A DNA stretch of 10,674 nt from an uncultured Eubacteriales bacterium (GCA_902406135.1 CABPCX010000030.1:1-10674), one strand, 5' to 3'; shown: positions 1-5,739, counted from the first letter of the stretch. Numbers and translations: made by a program. The notes: generated by a model from the sequence alone, not told the origin.

Positions 1-59
1 CAAGTTTTTATAATGGTATTTATGAATATTTAAAAGAAATAGGTATTGAAGAAATCTAA
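1..59 (+). CDS. C-terminal end of an unidentified protein (partial)
   Basis: Reading from base 3, an open frame gives 18 residues, SFYNGIYEYLKEIGIEEI, and ends at TAA (57-59). It begins outside the window. The charged, amphipathic composition and the terminator 27 bases after the stop support a real gene end rather than chance. No family can be named from so short a piece. Confidence 0.6.
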   Translation, partial: SFYNGIYEYLKEIGIEEI

Positions 60-86
60 TATACACTAATTAAAGTTTATTATAAG

Positions 87-115
87 AATCCACCTGTTAA
101 TTAGGTGGATTTTTT
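87..115 (+). terminator. Intrinsic terminator of the upstream gene
   Basis: AATCCACCT (87-95) pairs perfectly with AGGTGGATT (103-111) around a 7-base loop, and the T-run continues to 115. It lies shortly after the stop at 59 and before the marR promoter, so it isolates the next transcription unit. Confidence 0.9.
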
Positions 116-167
116 ATTATGTGAAACTTCATGTATTAATAAATTTTATAAATCTTGTCATTTTGTA

Positions 168-195
168 TTGACATTATCTGAAAACAAATTATAAT
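168..195 (+). promoter_or_regulatory. Sigma-A-type promoter of the marR-FUSC unit
   Basis: A consensus -35 TTGACA (168-173) and a consensus -10 TATAAT (190-195) are separated by 16 bases. The start of transcription would fall near 201-203, about 30 bases before the MarR start codon. Both hexamers match the consensus fully, so a strong promoter limited by a repressor is likely. Confidence 0.85.
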
Positions 196-207
196 TAACA
201 CTGTTAA
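195..207 (+). promoter_or_regulatory. Candidate MarR operator palindrome
   Basis: TTAACA-C-TGTTAA is a perfect 6-1-6 inverted repeat that begins on the last base of the -10 box and covers the predicted transcription start. MarR-family dimers usually bind short palindromes at their own promoters. Autorepression by the adjacent MarR protein is therefore inferred; no binding data are available. Confidence 0.55.
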
Positions 208-231
208 CTTGATTTGAAAGGATATGTATTT

Positions 232-651
232 ATGGACCAATTGGACTGGGTACAAATGGTTAAATACCAGCAGGAATTACATAGATTATCAAGAAAACTG
301 CTTTCAAAGGAACAGCTTCAGACACTGACTTCCAGCGAAAGGGAGCTTTTATCTTTTCTTTACTTATATCCGGAAAAAAGCACACCCCTTGAGCTGAGCA
401 AATGCAGCGGTATGAAAAAAGAAGCCGTCAGCAGATGTTTAAAAAATCTCTATGAAAAGGGATGCATAGAAAAGCAGAAACATCCGAAAGACGAAAGAAG
501 CTATACCCTTTCACTTACGGAAACAGGAATAGAAGAACTAAAAAAAGACTACGTGCTCCTTCTTCAGCCCTTTTATGATTTATGGCGGACTATGGGAGCT
601 GATTTTGAAACTCTTTTTCAGCTTATATGCAAGGCCAACACAATGATATGA
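232..651 (+). CDS. MarR-family transcriptional regulator
   Basis: A 139-residue protein of normal MarR length. The winged helix-turn-helix occupies about residues 34-99: the helix-turn-helix covers about 50-72 (ending ...AVSRCLKNLYEKG) and the wing contains the conserved D87-x-R89 of the family, followed by LSLTETG. Helices at both ends would form the dimer interface. ATG 232 is chosen because AAAGGA (217-222) sits 9 bases upstream; an in-frame TTG at 214 would overlap that ribosome binding site. A FUSC-type membrane protein begins 30 bases after the stop, so the protein probably represses both genes and is released by a small, perhaps aromatic, ligand. The ligand cannot be read from the sequence. 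Cysteines at 58, 69, 78 and 133 could allow redox sensing, but they do not match a known OhrR/MgrA pattern that I can confirm. Confidence 0.88.
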   Translation: MDQLDWVQMVKYQQELHRLSRKLLSKEQLQTLTSSERELLSFLYLYPEKSTPLELSKCSGMKKEAVSRCLKNLYEKGCIEKQKHPKDERSYTLSLTETGIEELKKDYVLLLQPFYDLWRTMGADFETLFQLICKANTMI

Positions 652-681
652 TATTTATAAGTAAATGTTAGGGGGATATTT

Positions 682-1743
682 ATGAATTTCTATAACGAAT
701 TGCAGCTTAACCCTTCAATTTTAAAAATGAAAATCAAATCAAGCCAGAGCAGTCATGAAAAAGCCCGTCTTTATGGAGTTATGGCACTCCGTGCGGTTTT
801 GATAGTATTATTTGCAATAGCCTTTATTGCTCCGCAGTCAATGTTATTTGGCAGTGAAAACAGCGCAGCTGCCGTTGTCATATTCTGTATACTTCTGAGT
901 GTACGTTTTGTAGATTTCGGATACTGCATTTCCGACTCACTCATAAGCCTTGGCATTACACTGGCAATTCTTCTTTTTGCTCCTGTTTTGTCCGGTATGG
1001 TAAATCCTTTAATTGCTCTGTTTATTCACTTTTTTGCATTTCTTGCAATATTAATTATGGTCAGTGATACGCCTCAAATGGGAAACGGCGCTTTATACGG
1101 CTTTGCCTACATATATCTTATGGGAAATCCTGTAGAAGGAGACCTTCTTATAAAAAGGGGCATTGTAATGCTCATAGGATATGTTATCTGCGGTGCTATC
1201 CTCTTTGCAAAACACAAAAATAAAAATAAGGAAATCAGATTTTATCACATAGCAAAAAAATTCGACCTTGGGTCAGAAAAGAGCTGCTGGCAGATAAGGC
1301 TTGCCCTCGGTATTGCCATTATTCTGACTTTAGGCAGAGTTTTTAATGTGGCACACTTTATGTGGGCCGGATTTACCTGCTCATCACTGCTGTCATCATA
1401 TCCGGTAAATACAAATGTAAAGCCCCGCTTTGTACAGAGAATAATAGGTTCCGTTATGGGAACACTTCTGTTTTTAATCGTTTTCAGAATACTGCCCGTA
1501 TCTCTGCATCCGCTTTTAGGACCCCTTGGCGGAATATGCTACGGATTCTGTACCGACTACAAATATAAAACAGCCATTAACTGCATAGGCGCTATTTTTA
1601 CAGCAACTTCACTGTATGATGTAAATGCAGCCGCTATTCTGCGTGTATCCAATAATATATTCGGTGTTGTTGTTGGAATTGCTTTCGCTTTTGTTTTCAA
1701 CTACTTAATGGAACAGCATTTCCAAAGAGAATCCGCAGTTTAA
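682..1743 (+). CDS. FUSC-family membrane protein (aromatic acid exporter-like)
   Basis: A 353-residue integral membrane protein. Hydrophobic segments lie at about 34-52, 60-75, 86-103, 108-128, 135-148 and 157-176. A charged cytoplasmic stretch follows (177-203), and then a second block at about 204-222, 226-240, 251-271, 276-290, 298-311 and 325-342. The second block has the FUSC/aromatic acid exporter hallmark, an arginine-led helix RIIGSVMGTLLF (253-264), preceded by the motif around FTCSSLL. The two-block layout fits fusaric-acid-resistance-like proteins, which are proposed to export aromatic acids at the cytoplasmic membrane. The start has a strong AGGGGGA site (670-676). Co-transcription with the MarR gene 30 bases upstream suggests ligand-induced efflux. 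The substrate is unknown; a bidirectional terminator follows. Confidence 0.8.
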   Translation: MNFYNELQLNPSILKMKIKSSQSSHEKARLYGVMALRAVLIVLFAIAFIAPQSMLFGSENSAAAVVIFCILLSVRFVDFGYCISDSLISLGITLAILLFAPVLSGMVNPLIALFIHFFAFLAILIMVSDTPQMGNGALYGFAYIYLMGNPVEGDLLIKRGIVMLIGYVICGAILFAKHKNKNKEIRFYHIAKKFDLGSEKSCWQIRLALGIAIILTLGRVFNVAHFMWAGFTCSSLLSSYPVNTNVKPRFVQRIIGSVMGTLLFLIVFRILPVSLHPLLGPLGGICYGFCTDYKYKTAINCIGAIFTATSLYDVNAAAILRVSNNIFGVVVGIAFAFVFNYLMEQHFQRESAV

Positions 1744-1790
1744 CATTATAAATCCACAGCTTTTGACATAATAAAATTCCCTATAAAAAT

Positions 1791-1821
1791 CAGCCGGCAG
1801 TCTATCCCAGACTGCCGGCTG
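1791..1821. terminator. Bidirectional intrinsic terminator between convergent genes
   Basis: A perfect 13-bp stem, CAGCCGGCAGTCT (1791-1803) with AGACTGCCGGCTG (1809-1821), closes a 5-base loop. On the plus strand it is followed by a T-rich tract (1824-1836), which ends the FUSC unit. On the minus strand it is followed by ATTTTTATAG, which ends the PTPS-family unit whose stop is at 1851. Confidence 0.92.
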
Positions 1822-1850
1822 AACTTTTATTTCTTTTGATTTTTAATAAA

Positions 1851-2417
1851 TTAAGATTTTTTATATCCGCACTTAGGGCATACTCCGTTTTCATTAAGAG
1901 CAATACCGCACCAAGGACATCTGTCAATTTCATTCTTTGTTGTAAATTCTGCGCTGGCAGCATTCACACCGCTTGTAAATGTAATTTTTGCAATATTGAG
2001 TTTGTCCTTAAGAAGATCATAAACAATCTTTATCATACCCTCTACCGTCATAGTTTCCTTTGTAACCACAAGGCGGCACTCGGGATAAGCTGTCGCAAGT
2101 TCTGTCTTAAATGCAGGGCCCTTCATCTGATTCTGAGGAGCTCCGTCACGTATTCCCTGTTCCTCATAAACTTTAAGAACAGCAGGAAGAAGGGGGTCGT
2201 CTTCCCTGAGAATAAGTGCATGGTCAAAATTCTTTAATACTTCCCAAGCTGTTTTCTGGATCTCATTACAGGGGAATACCATATTTACTCCGGGGTTTAC
2301 AGTGTCTTCAACCTCAATGGTCAGAACACCTGTGTGTCCATGGAGATACTGTGCTTCTCCTTTAAATCCATAAAATCTATGGGCATACTGCAAATCTAAT
2401 GTTGTTATACTTCTCAT
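1851..2417 (-). CDS. Divergent 6-pyruvoyl-tetrahydropterin synthase family protein (COG0720) with C-terminal zinc ribbon
   Basis: A 188-residue protein, longer than QueD (about 120). The T-fold zinc histidines are present: H13 (YAHRF) and H26/H28 (LHGH), followed by the usual beta strand. The D65-H66 pair (FDHALIL) and E126 (MTVEGM) match QueD positions. Three features differ. The position of the QueD catalytic cysteine (four before HGH) is A22, and the next is Q23. The pterin-anchoring glutamate near the C-terminus appears replaced by S149. About 40 residues are inserted between DH and TVE. Residues 167-183 form a CPWC...CPKC zinc ribbon. The start has AAGGAGG 7 bases upstream. It is second in an operon with the PerR-like gene (48-base gap). 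Family membership is well supported; classic QueD or folate-bypass PTPS-III chemistry is doubtful. Confidence 0.8.
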   Translation of the reverse strand: MRSITTLDLQYAHRFYGFKGEAQYLHGHTGVLTIEVEDTVNPGVNMVFPCNEIQKTAWEVLKNFDHALILREDDPLLPAVLKVYEEQGIRDGAPQNQMKGPAFKTELATAYPECRLVVTKETMTVEGMIKIVYDLLKDKLNIAKITFTSGVNAASAEFTTKNEIDRCPWCGIALNENGVCPKCGYKKS

Positions 2418-2465
2418 AATATTACCTCCTTATTATATATTTACAAGTCTAAGGACCTGTATTTT

Positions 2466-2834
2466 TTACATATCATTTTCCTTGGCACGGCATTCGGGAC
2501 AAAGATACTGTACTTTAATGTCATATCCGTCTATCTCAAACCCTACTTGTTTTTTCAGCTGCTCCGTTATATCTTCCAGATGTATATCTGACAGTTTACC
2601 GCATCTGCGACATACAAGATGATCATGTCTTGTATTTTTGTCGTATCTTTCAGTGCAGCCTTCCACACTTATTTTTCGTATTTTCCCCTGCTGGCAGAGA
2701 CTGTTCAGATTATTATATACTGTAGCCAGAGCCACCGCAGGATACTCCTTCTTAAGTTCAAAAAATACCTGTTCAGCAGTTAAGTGGGTATCTGAATTAT
2801 TGATTATGTCTAAAATAACTTTATTGTATCTCAT
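2466..2834 (-). CDS. PerR-like Fur-family metal-dependent repressor
   Basis: A 122-residue winged-helix regulator. The DNA-recognition segment is ATVYNNLNSL (37-46), closer to PerR than to Fur. The residues that bind the regulatory metal in Bacillus PerR are all present: H17, D65, H70, H72 and D83, with aspartate rather than the Fur-type glutamate at the last position. The structural zinc site is C75-x2-C78 and C112-x2-C115. A peroxide-sensing role by histidine oxidation is therefore likely from family knowledge. The N-terminus is about 20 residues shorter than Bacillus PerR, and an in-frame stop lies two codons upstream of ATG 2834, so it cannot be extended. The ribosome binding site (GATGAGG) is very close to the start. 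A PerR-box-like palindrome sits in its promoter, and the COG0720 gene follows in the same transcript. Confidence 0.87.
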   Translation of the reverse strand: MRYNKVILDIINNSDTHLTAEQVFFELKKEYPAVALATVYNNLNSLCQQGKIRKISVEGCTERYDKNTRHDHLVCRRCGKLSDIHLEDITEQLKKQVGFEIDGYDIKVQYLCPECRAKENDM

Positions 2835-2848
2835 ACCTCATCACCAAA

Positions 2849-2863
2849 TTAGAATTATTCTAG
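2849..2863. promoter_or_regulatory. PerR-box-like operator
   Basis: TTAGAATTATTCTAG is a 7-1-7 inverted repeat with one mismatch between the arms. It agrees with the Bacillus PerR box TTATAATNATTATAA at most positions. It lies 4 bases downstream of the -10 box and covers the predicted start, as expected for autorepression by the adjacent PerR-like protein. Confidence 0.7.
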
Positions 2864-2867
2864 TTCT

Positions 2868-2896
2868 AATATAAGCCATCAACCATCATTTGTCAA
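2868..2896 (-). promoter_or_regulatory. Promoter of the perR-like/PTPS operon
   Basis: On the minus strand a consensus -35 TTGACA (plus-strand 2896-2891) is followed after exactly 17 bases by -10 TATATT (2873-2868). Transcription would start near 2860, inside the adjacent palindrome and about 26 bases before the start codon. Confidence 0.85.
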
Positions 2897-2938
2897 TAGT
2901 TTTTATCAAATAATACTGATTATTATTTTCAACGAAAT

Positions 2939-2970
2939 AAAACAGGACATATCTTTAATGATATGCCCTG
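2939..2970 (-). terminator. Intrinsic terminator of the HxlR gene
   Basis: Read on the minus strand, CAGGGCATATC (2970-2960) pairs with GATATGTCCTG (2953-2943) with one G-T wobble around a 6-base loop, followed by TTTTATTT. It lies 36 bases past the HxlR stop and upstream of the next minus-strand promoter, so the two minus-strand units are separate. Confidence 0.85.
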
Positions 2971-3006
2971 CTTCGTATTAACAACTTTATTTAATTTACC
3001 CTAAAA

Positions 3007-3363
3007 TCAGTCTTCTCCCTGGCACTGGGGATTTGTCATTTCAAAACGGTCATCTATATTTCTTTCTCCCCACTCGCACATAAGATACAATATGGTTTCA
3101 AGGGAGCGTCCCTTTTCTGTTATGCTGTATTCCACCCTGGGCGGCACCTCAGCATATACTTTACGCTCTATCAAACCGTCATTTTCAAGCTCCCTCAGCT
3201 GGTTTGTCAGTGTACGCTGGGAAACCTGGGTTATCTCATGCATTAGGCTGCTGAAACGCTGGGTACCCTTTCTTATAAGAAAGTCCAAAATAAGCGGCTT
3301 GCATTTGCCTCCTATCATTTTTAATGTAACTTCCATCTCACAGGTAACTTTAATTTTATCCAT
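3007..3363 (-). CDS. HxlR-family transcriptional regulator
   Basis: A 118-residue winged-helix protein of typical HxlR length. Family hallmarks are KMIGGKCKPLILDFL (15-29), RFSSLMHEI (36-44), SQRTLTNQLRELENDGLI (48-65, recognition helix), the wing VPPRVEYSITEKG (73-85) and a C-terminal dimerisation helix. Cys8 lies just before the first helix, where YodB-type members carry their redox-sensing cysteine. Further cysteines are at 21, 96 and 114. GGAGG sits 6 bases before ATG 3363. It is divergent from an Fe-S aldo/keto reductase, with overlapping promoters on one inverted repeat, which suggests it controls itself and the reductase in response to electrophile, quinone or oxidative stress. That signal is inferred from the family. 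Confidence 0.87.
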   Translation of the reverse strand: MDKIKVTCEMEVTLKMIGGKCKPLILDFLIRKGTQRFSSLMHEITQVSQRTLTNQLRELENDGLIERKVYAEVPPRVEYSITEKGRSLETILYLMCEWGERNIDDRFEMTNPQCQGED

Positions 3364-3401
3364 ATATCCTCCAATAGTGAACTTTTTTTCACCTTCTGAA
3401 A

Positions 3402-3430
3402 ATAATGTGCGTACTTGTATGCCTTATCAA
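3402..3430 (-). promoter_or_regulatory. Candidate promoter of the HxlR gene
   Basis: On the minus strand -35 TTGATA (3430-3425) and -10 CATTAT (3407-3402) are 17 bases apart, with the start of transcription near 3395. The inverted repeat at 3409-3422 fills the spacer, so bound repressor would block the promoter. Confidence 0.6.
3409..3422. promoter_or_regulatory. Candidate HxlR operator shared by divergent promoters
   Basis: GCGTACTTGTATGC is an imperfect palindrome with a TAC-TT-GTA core and matching GC ends. It lies in the spacer of the minus-strand HxlR promoter and covers the -35 of the plus-strand reductase promoter. TAC...GTA half sites are reminiscent of operators of YodB-type regulators. 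Assignment rests on position and symmetry only. Confidence 0.5.
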
Positions 3431-3443
3431 AGCACTATATAAT
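3415..3443 (+). promoter_or_regulatory. Candidate promoter of the aldo/keto reductase gene
   Basis: A weak -35 TTGTAT (3415-3420) and a consensus -10 TATAAT (3438-3443) are 17 bases apart. A second TATAAT at 3449-3454 has no good -35. The -35 falls within the inverted repeat at 3409-3422. The leader to ATG 3532 would be about 80 bases. Confidence 0.6.
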
Positions 3444-3531
3444 CCGAGTATAATATTTTTTTATTCTTTTGTAAACCAAGCAAAAAATCAAATAACAAGC
3501 ATCATAAATTCGATATATTACGGAGGTAAAA

Positions 3532-4680
3532 ATGAAGTACAGAACCCTTGGAAAAACAAATCTTGTTGTAAGTGAAATCGGTCTTGGTGGAGAATGGTTT
3601 AACGGCCTTACTCCCGAAGAAAGCAAAAAAATAATAGATACTGCCGATGAAAACGGTATTAATTATATCGATATATTTATGCCTCAGGCCCCTACCCGTG
3701 ACAATATAGGCGCAGCATTGGAAGGCCGCAGGGAAAGATTCATAATTCAGGGCCATTTATGCACAGTATATGAAGACGAGCAGTATATGCGCACCCGTGA
3801 CATAGAAAAGACCAAGGCCTCTTTCAAAGACCTTCTTGCCCGTCTCAGGACTGACTATATAGATGTAGGAATGATTCATTATGTGGACAGCGAAGACGAT
3901 TTTAAAACAGTATTTGAAGGCCCCATTTATGAATATGCCCTGGAGCTTAAAGAAAAAGGCGTTATCCGCCATATCGGTATGAGCTCCCATAATCCCCATA
4001 TTGCCCTTAAGGCTGTGGAAAAGGGATATATAGATGTTCTTATGTTCAGTATAAATCCCGCCTACGATATGGAAGCTTCGGATACGGACATTTATGACCT
4101 TATGGAGTTTAAGGGAATGGAAAAGGGACATCTTGTAGCAGATGAAGCAAGACAGAAATTATATTCTTTATGCGAATCATCGGGCGTTGCCATTACTGTT
4201 ATGAAACCCCTTGGCGCAGGAACACTCCTTGATGCAAAAAGTTCACCCTTTGGCGTGGCGATGACTGTACCCCAGTGTATTCAGTATGCCCTTGACCGTA
4301 ACGGTGTAAAGGTAGTAATCGTAGGATGCCACACTGTACAGGAAGTACTGGAAGCTGTCAAATATTATGACCTCAGCAGTGAAGAAAGAAGCTACTCACA
4401 TATTTTCGCTTCCGGAAATTCAATACATATGACCGGCCGCTGTATGTACTGCAACCACTGCCAGCCCTGTCCCGCCCATATCGATATAGCTGCCGTTACG
4501 AAATTCCTCGACCTGACTCTCCAGCAGGAAAGCGTGCCCGAAACCGTAATGGAGCACTACAAGTCTCTTTCTGCTAATGCAGACGACTGTCTTATGTGCG
4601 GAAAGTGCGAATCAAACTGTCCCTTTGGAGTAAATATCCGTGAAAATATGAAAAAAGCAAGGTCAGTATTTAATGCCTGA
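3532..4680 (+). CDS. Aldo/keto reductase-like protein with two C-terminal [4Fe-4S] cluster motifs
   Basis: A 382-residue cytoplasmic protein. Residues 1-280 form an AKR TIM barrel (YRTLGKTNLVVSEIGLGG at the start, LRTDYIDVGMIH at 105-116, IRHIGMSSH at 145-153, VIVGCHT at 262-268). A ferredoxin-like tail has C304-x2-C307-x2-C310-x2-C313-P and C353-x2-C356-x2-C359-x3-C363-P, enough for two [4Fe-4S] clusters. Of the AKR catalytic tetrad, D47 and H116 are found. The usual tyrosine region reads FMPQAPT, and the usual lysine (normally ...TK) reads IIQG, with Q73. Ordinary AKR hydride chemistry is therefore uncertain, and electron transfer through the clusters is possible. GGAGG lies 6 bases before the ATG. 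It is divergent from the HxlR gene and followed by its own terminator, so it is a single-gene unit. Confidence 0.87.
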   Translation: MKYRTLGKTNLVVSEIGLGGEWFNGLTPEESKKIIDTADENGINYIDIFMPQAPTRDNIGAALEGRRERFIIQGHLCTVYEDEQYMRTRDIEKTKASFKDLLARLRTDYIDVGMIHYVDSEDDFKTVFEGPIYEYALELKEKGVIRHIGMSSHNPHIALKAVEKGYIDVLMFSINPAYDMEASDTDIYDLMEFKGMEKGHLVADEARQKLYSLCESSGVAITVMKPLGAGTLLDAKSSPFGVAMTVPQCIQYALDRNGVKVVIVGCHTVQEVLEAVKYYDLSSEERSYSHIFASGNSIHMTGRCMYCNHCQPCPAHIDIAAVTKFLDLTLQQESVPETVMEHYKSLSANADDCLMCGKCESNCPFGVNIRENMKKARSVFNA

Positions 4681-4687
4681 TTATCTG

Positions 4688-4720
4688 AAAAAGACTGCAG
4701 ATATGTTCTGCAGTCTTTTT
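4688..4720 (+). terminator. Intrinsic terminator of the aldo/keto reductase gene
   Basis: AAAAAGACTGCAG (4688-4700) pairs perfectly with CTGCAGTCTTTTT (4708-4720) around a 7-base loop. The stem itself supplies the terminal T-run. It lies 8 bases after the stop codon. Confidence 0.92.
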
Positions 4721-4834
4721 AAATTTTACCCATTTGTTTTATCTTCCATAGCATTTTATTAAAATTTATTTTCATTTTTTTCACATTATAAAAATTAACT
4801 TTCATTTTACAGCATAGAGATATCTGTCTTTACA

Positions 4835-4884
4835 TTGATTAGATAAAATATACCTGTTCATAAATATCATATCAATCATCTAAT
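4835..4884 (+). promoter_or_regulatory. Possible promoter and spaced inverted repeat upstream of the ECF operon
   Basis: The 222-base gap before the operon is very AT-rich. A weak promoter, TTGATT (4835-4840) and CATAAA (4859-4864) with 18-base spacing, is possible. ATTAGAT (4838-4844) and its exact complement ATCTAAT (4878-4884) lie 40 bases apart centre to centre and flank the -10; TTGAT/ATCAA (4835-4839, 4871-4875) adds partial symmetry. This could be a paired operator for the RpiR-type regulator encoded at the end of the operon, but such AT-rich repeats also arise by chance. No riboswitch was recognised. Confidence 0.3.
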
Positions 4885-4902
4885 TTATATGGAGGAATCA
4901 AA

Positions 4903-5739
4903 ATGTCTACCCCAAAAACAACAATCACACAGTCTCAAAAATTAATGATTTTTGTGCTTACCATGTCTTTATACGGACTGGCAACACTCTTTACCGAGTT
5001 AATTCCAAAATTCCAGGTCGGAATCGTAGAGTTCTCAGTAGAGTATTTCCTTTTCATCCCTCTTGTACTTGCTATGCTTTTTGACCCCATGTCAGCAGCC
5101 CTTGGCGCAGCAACCGGTGAACTCGTTTTCAGCGAAATAATACTCGGCCAGTTTGGCGGTCTTGGAGAAGTAGAAAAATTCGTCACAGTAACCATCGGAG
5201 TATATATAGCAGGACGTCTCGTAAGAAATCCCAAAAACCGTACTATGGTTGGTGTTGCTGCCATATTAGGCACAGGCGCTCAGCTCCTTATGGGTACAAT
5301 AGTTGATATACTCAAAGTTCAGTTTGCAGTTCAGGATTTCGAAGCCGTAGCCGGACTTCCCGAAAGTGTTTTTGCAACAGAAGGTTTTGCTTTTGTAAAC
5401 GACCTTTTATTCTCAGGAATACTTTTCTGTCTTCTCCCTACACTTTATCTTGTTCCTAAACTTTACGGAAAAATCGAGCCCCTTCTTGGAATGCAGCCCA
5501 GAACACCCGAAACAAGTCTCGGAAAGATAAGTGCAAAAACCGTATTAGGATGCTTAGTTGCTTTTGCCTGTGCAATCGGTGCGGAAATGATGGCTGAATC
5601 CGGACTTGCACTCATTGACTGGGAAGCAGGCTGGGCAGAAAGCGGCACAGCAGTTGCTGCAGGAATGGTAGTTGCTGCCGTTATCGCAGTTGCAGTCCTT
5701 ACAATACTTAAAAAGAAAAGTTCTACCAAGGCGGTTTAA
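4903..5739 (+). CDS. ECF transporter substrate-binding (S) component with C-terminal extension
   Basis: A 278-residue membrane protein. Hydrophobic segments at about 13-33, 45-60, 64-82, 93-107, 113-135 and 163-187 make the six-helix core expected of an S component, which binds the substrate in the cytoplasmic membrane. A linker of about 20 residues (190-210) leads to two more hydrophobic segments (about 211-230 and 247-269) ending in a lysine-rich tail; S components normally stop near 170-200 residues, so this part is unusual. GGAGGA (4891-4896) gives a firm start. The fused EcfA ATPase starts 4 bases after the stop, followed by EcfT, which identifies a dedicated (group I) ECF transporter. 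The protein does not match a vitamin S component I can name. The following phosphoesterase and RpiR genes hint at a non-vitamin, perhaps phosphate-bearing or polyol, substrate, which is inference. Confidence 0.78.
   Translation: MSTPKTTITQSQKLMIFVLTMSLYGLATLFTELIPKFQVGIVEFSVEYFLFIPLVLAMLFDPMSAALGAATGELVFSEIILGQFGGLGEVEKFVTVTIGVYIAGRLVRNPKNRTMVGVAAILGTGAQLLMGTIVDILKVQFAVQDFEAVAGLPESVFATEGFAFVNDLLFSGILFCLLPTLYLVPKLYGKIEPLLGMQPRTPETSLGKISAKTVLGCLVAFACAIGAEMMAESGLALIDWEAGWAESGTAVAAGMVVAAVIAVAVLTILKKKSSTKAV

Noticed and set aside
214..231. TTG start six codons upstream for the MarR gene
   Set aside because: The TTG overlaps the AAAGGA that serves ATG 232 and has no ribosome binding site of its own.
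1836..2237. Plus-strand open frame of 133 codons opposite the COG0720 gene
   Set aside because: It is antisense to a protein with clear zinc-binding motifs, lacks a ribosome binding site and overlaps the terminator tail; it is a shadow frame.
3757..4131. Minus-strand open frame of 124 codons inside the aldo/keto reductase gene
   Set aside because: The plus-strand frame has continuous family motifs here, and the antisense product has no recognisable domain or ribosome binding site.
4721..4902. Possible vitamin riboswitch upstream of the ECF operon
   Set aside because: The region is AT-rich with no conserved TPP, FMN, cobalamin, preQ1 or THF riboswitch core that I can recognise and no strong stem or attenuator.
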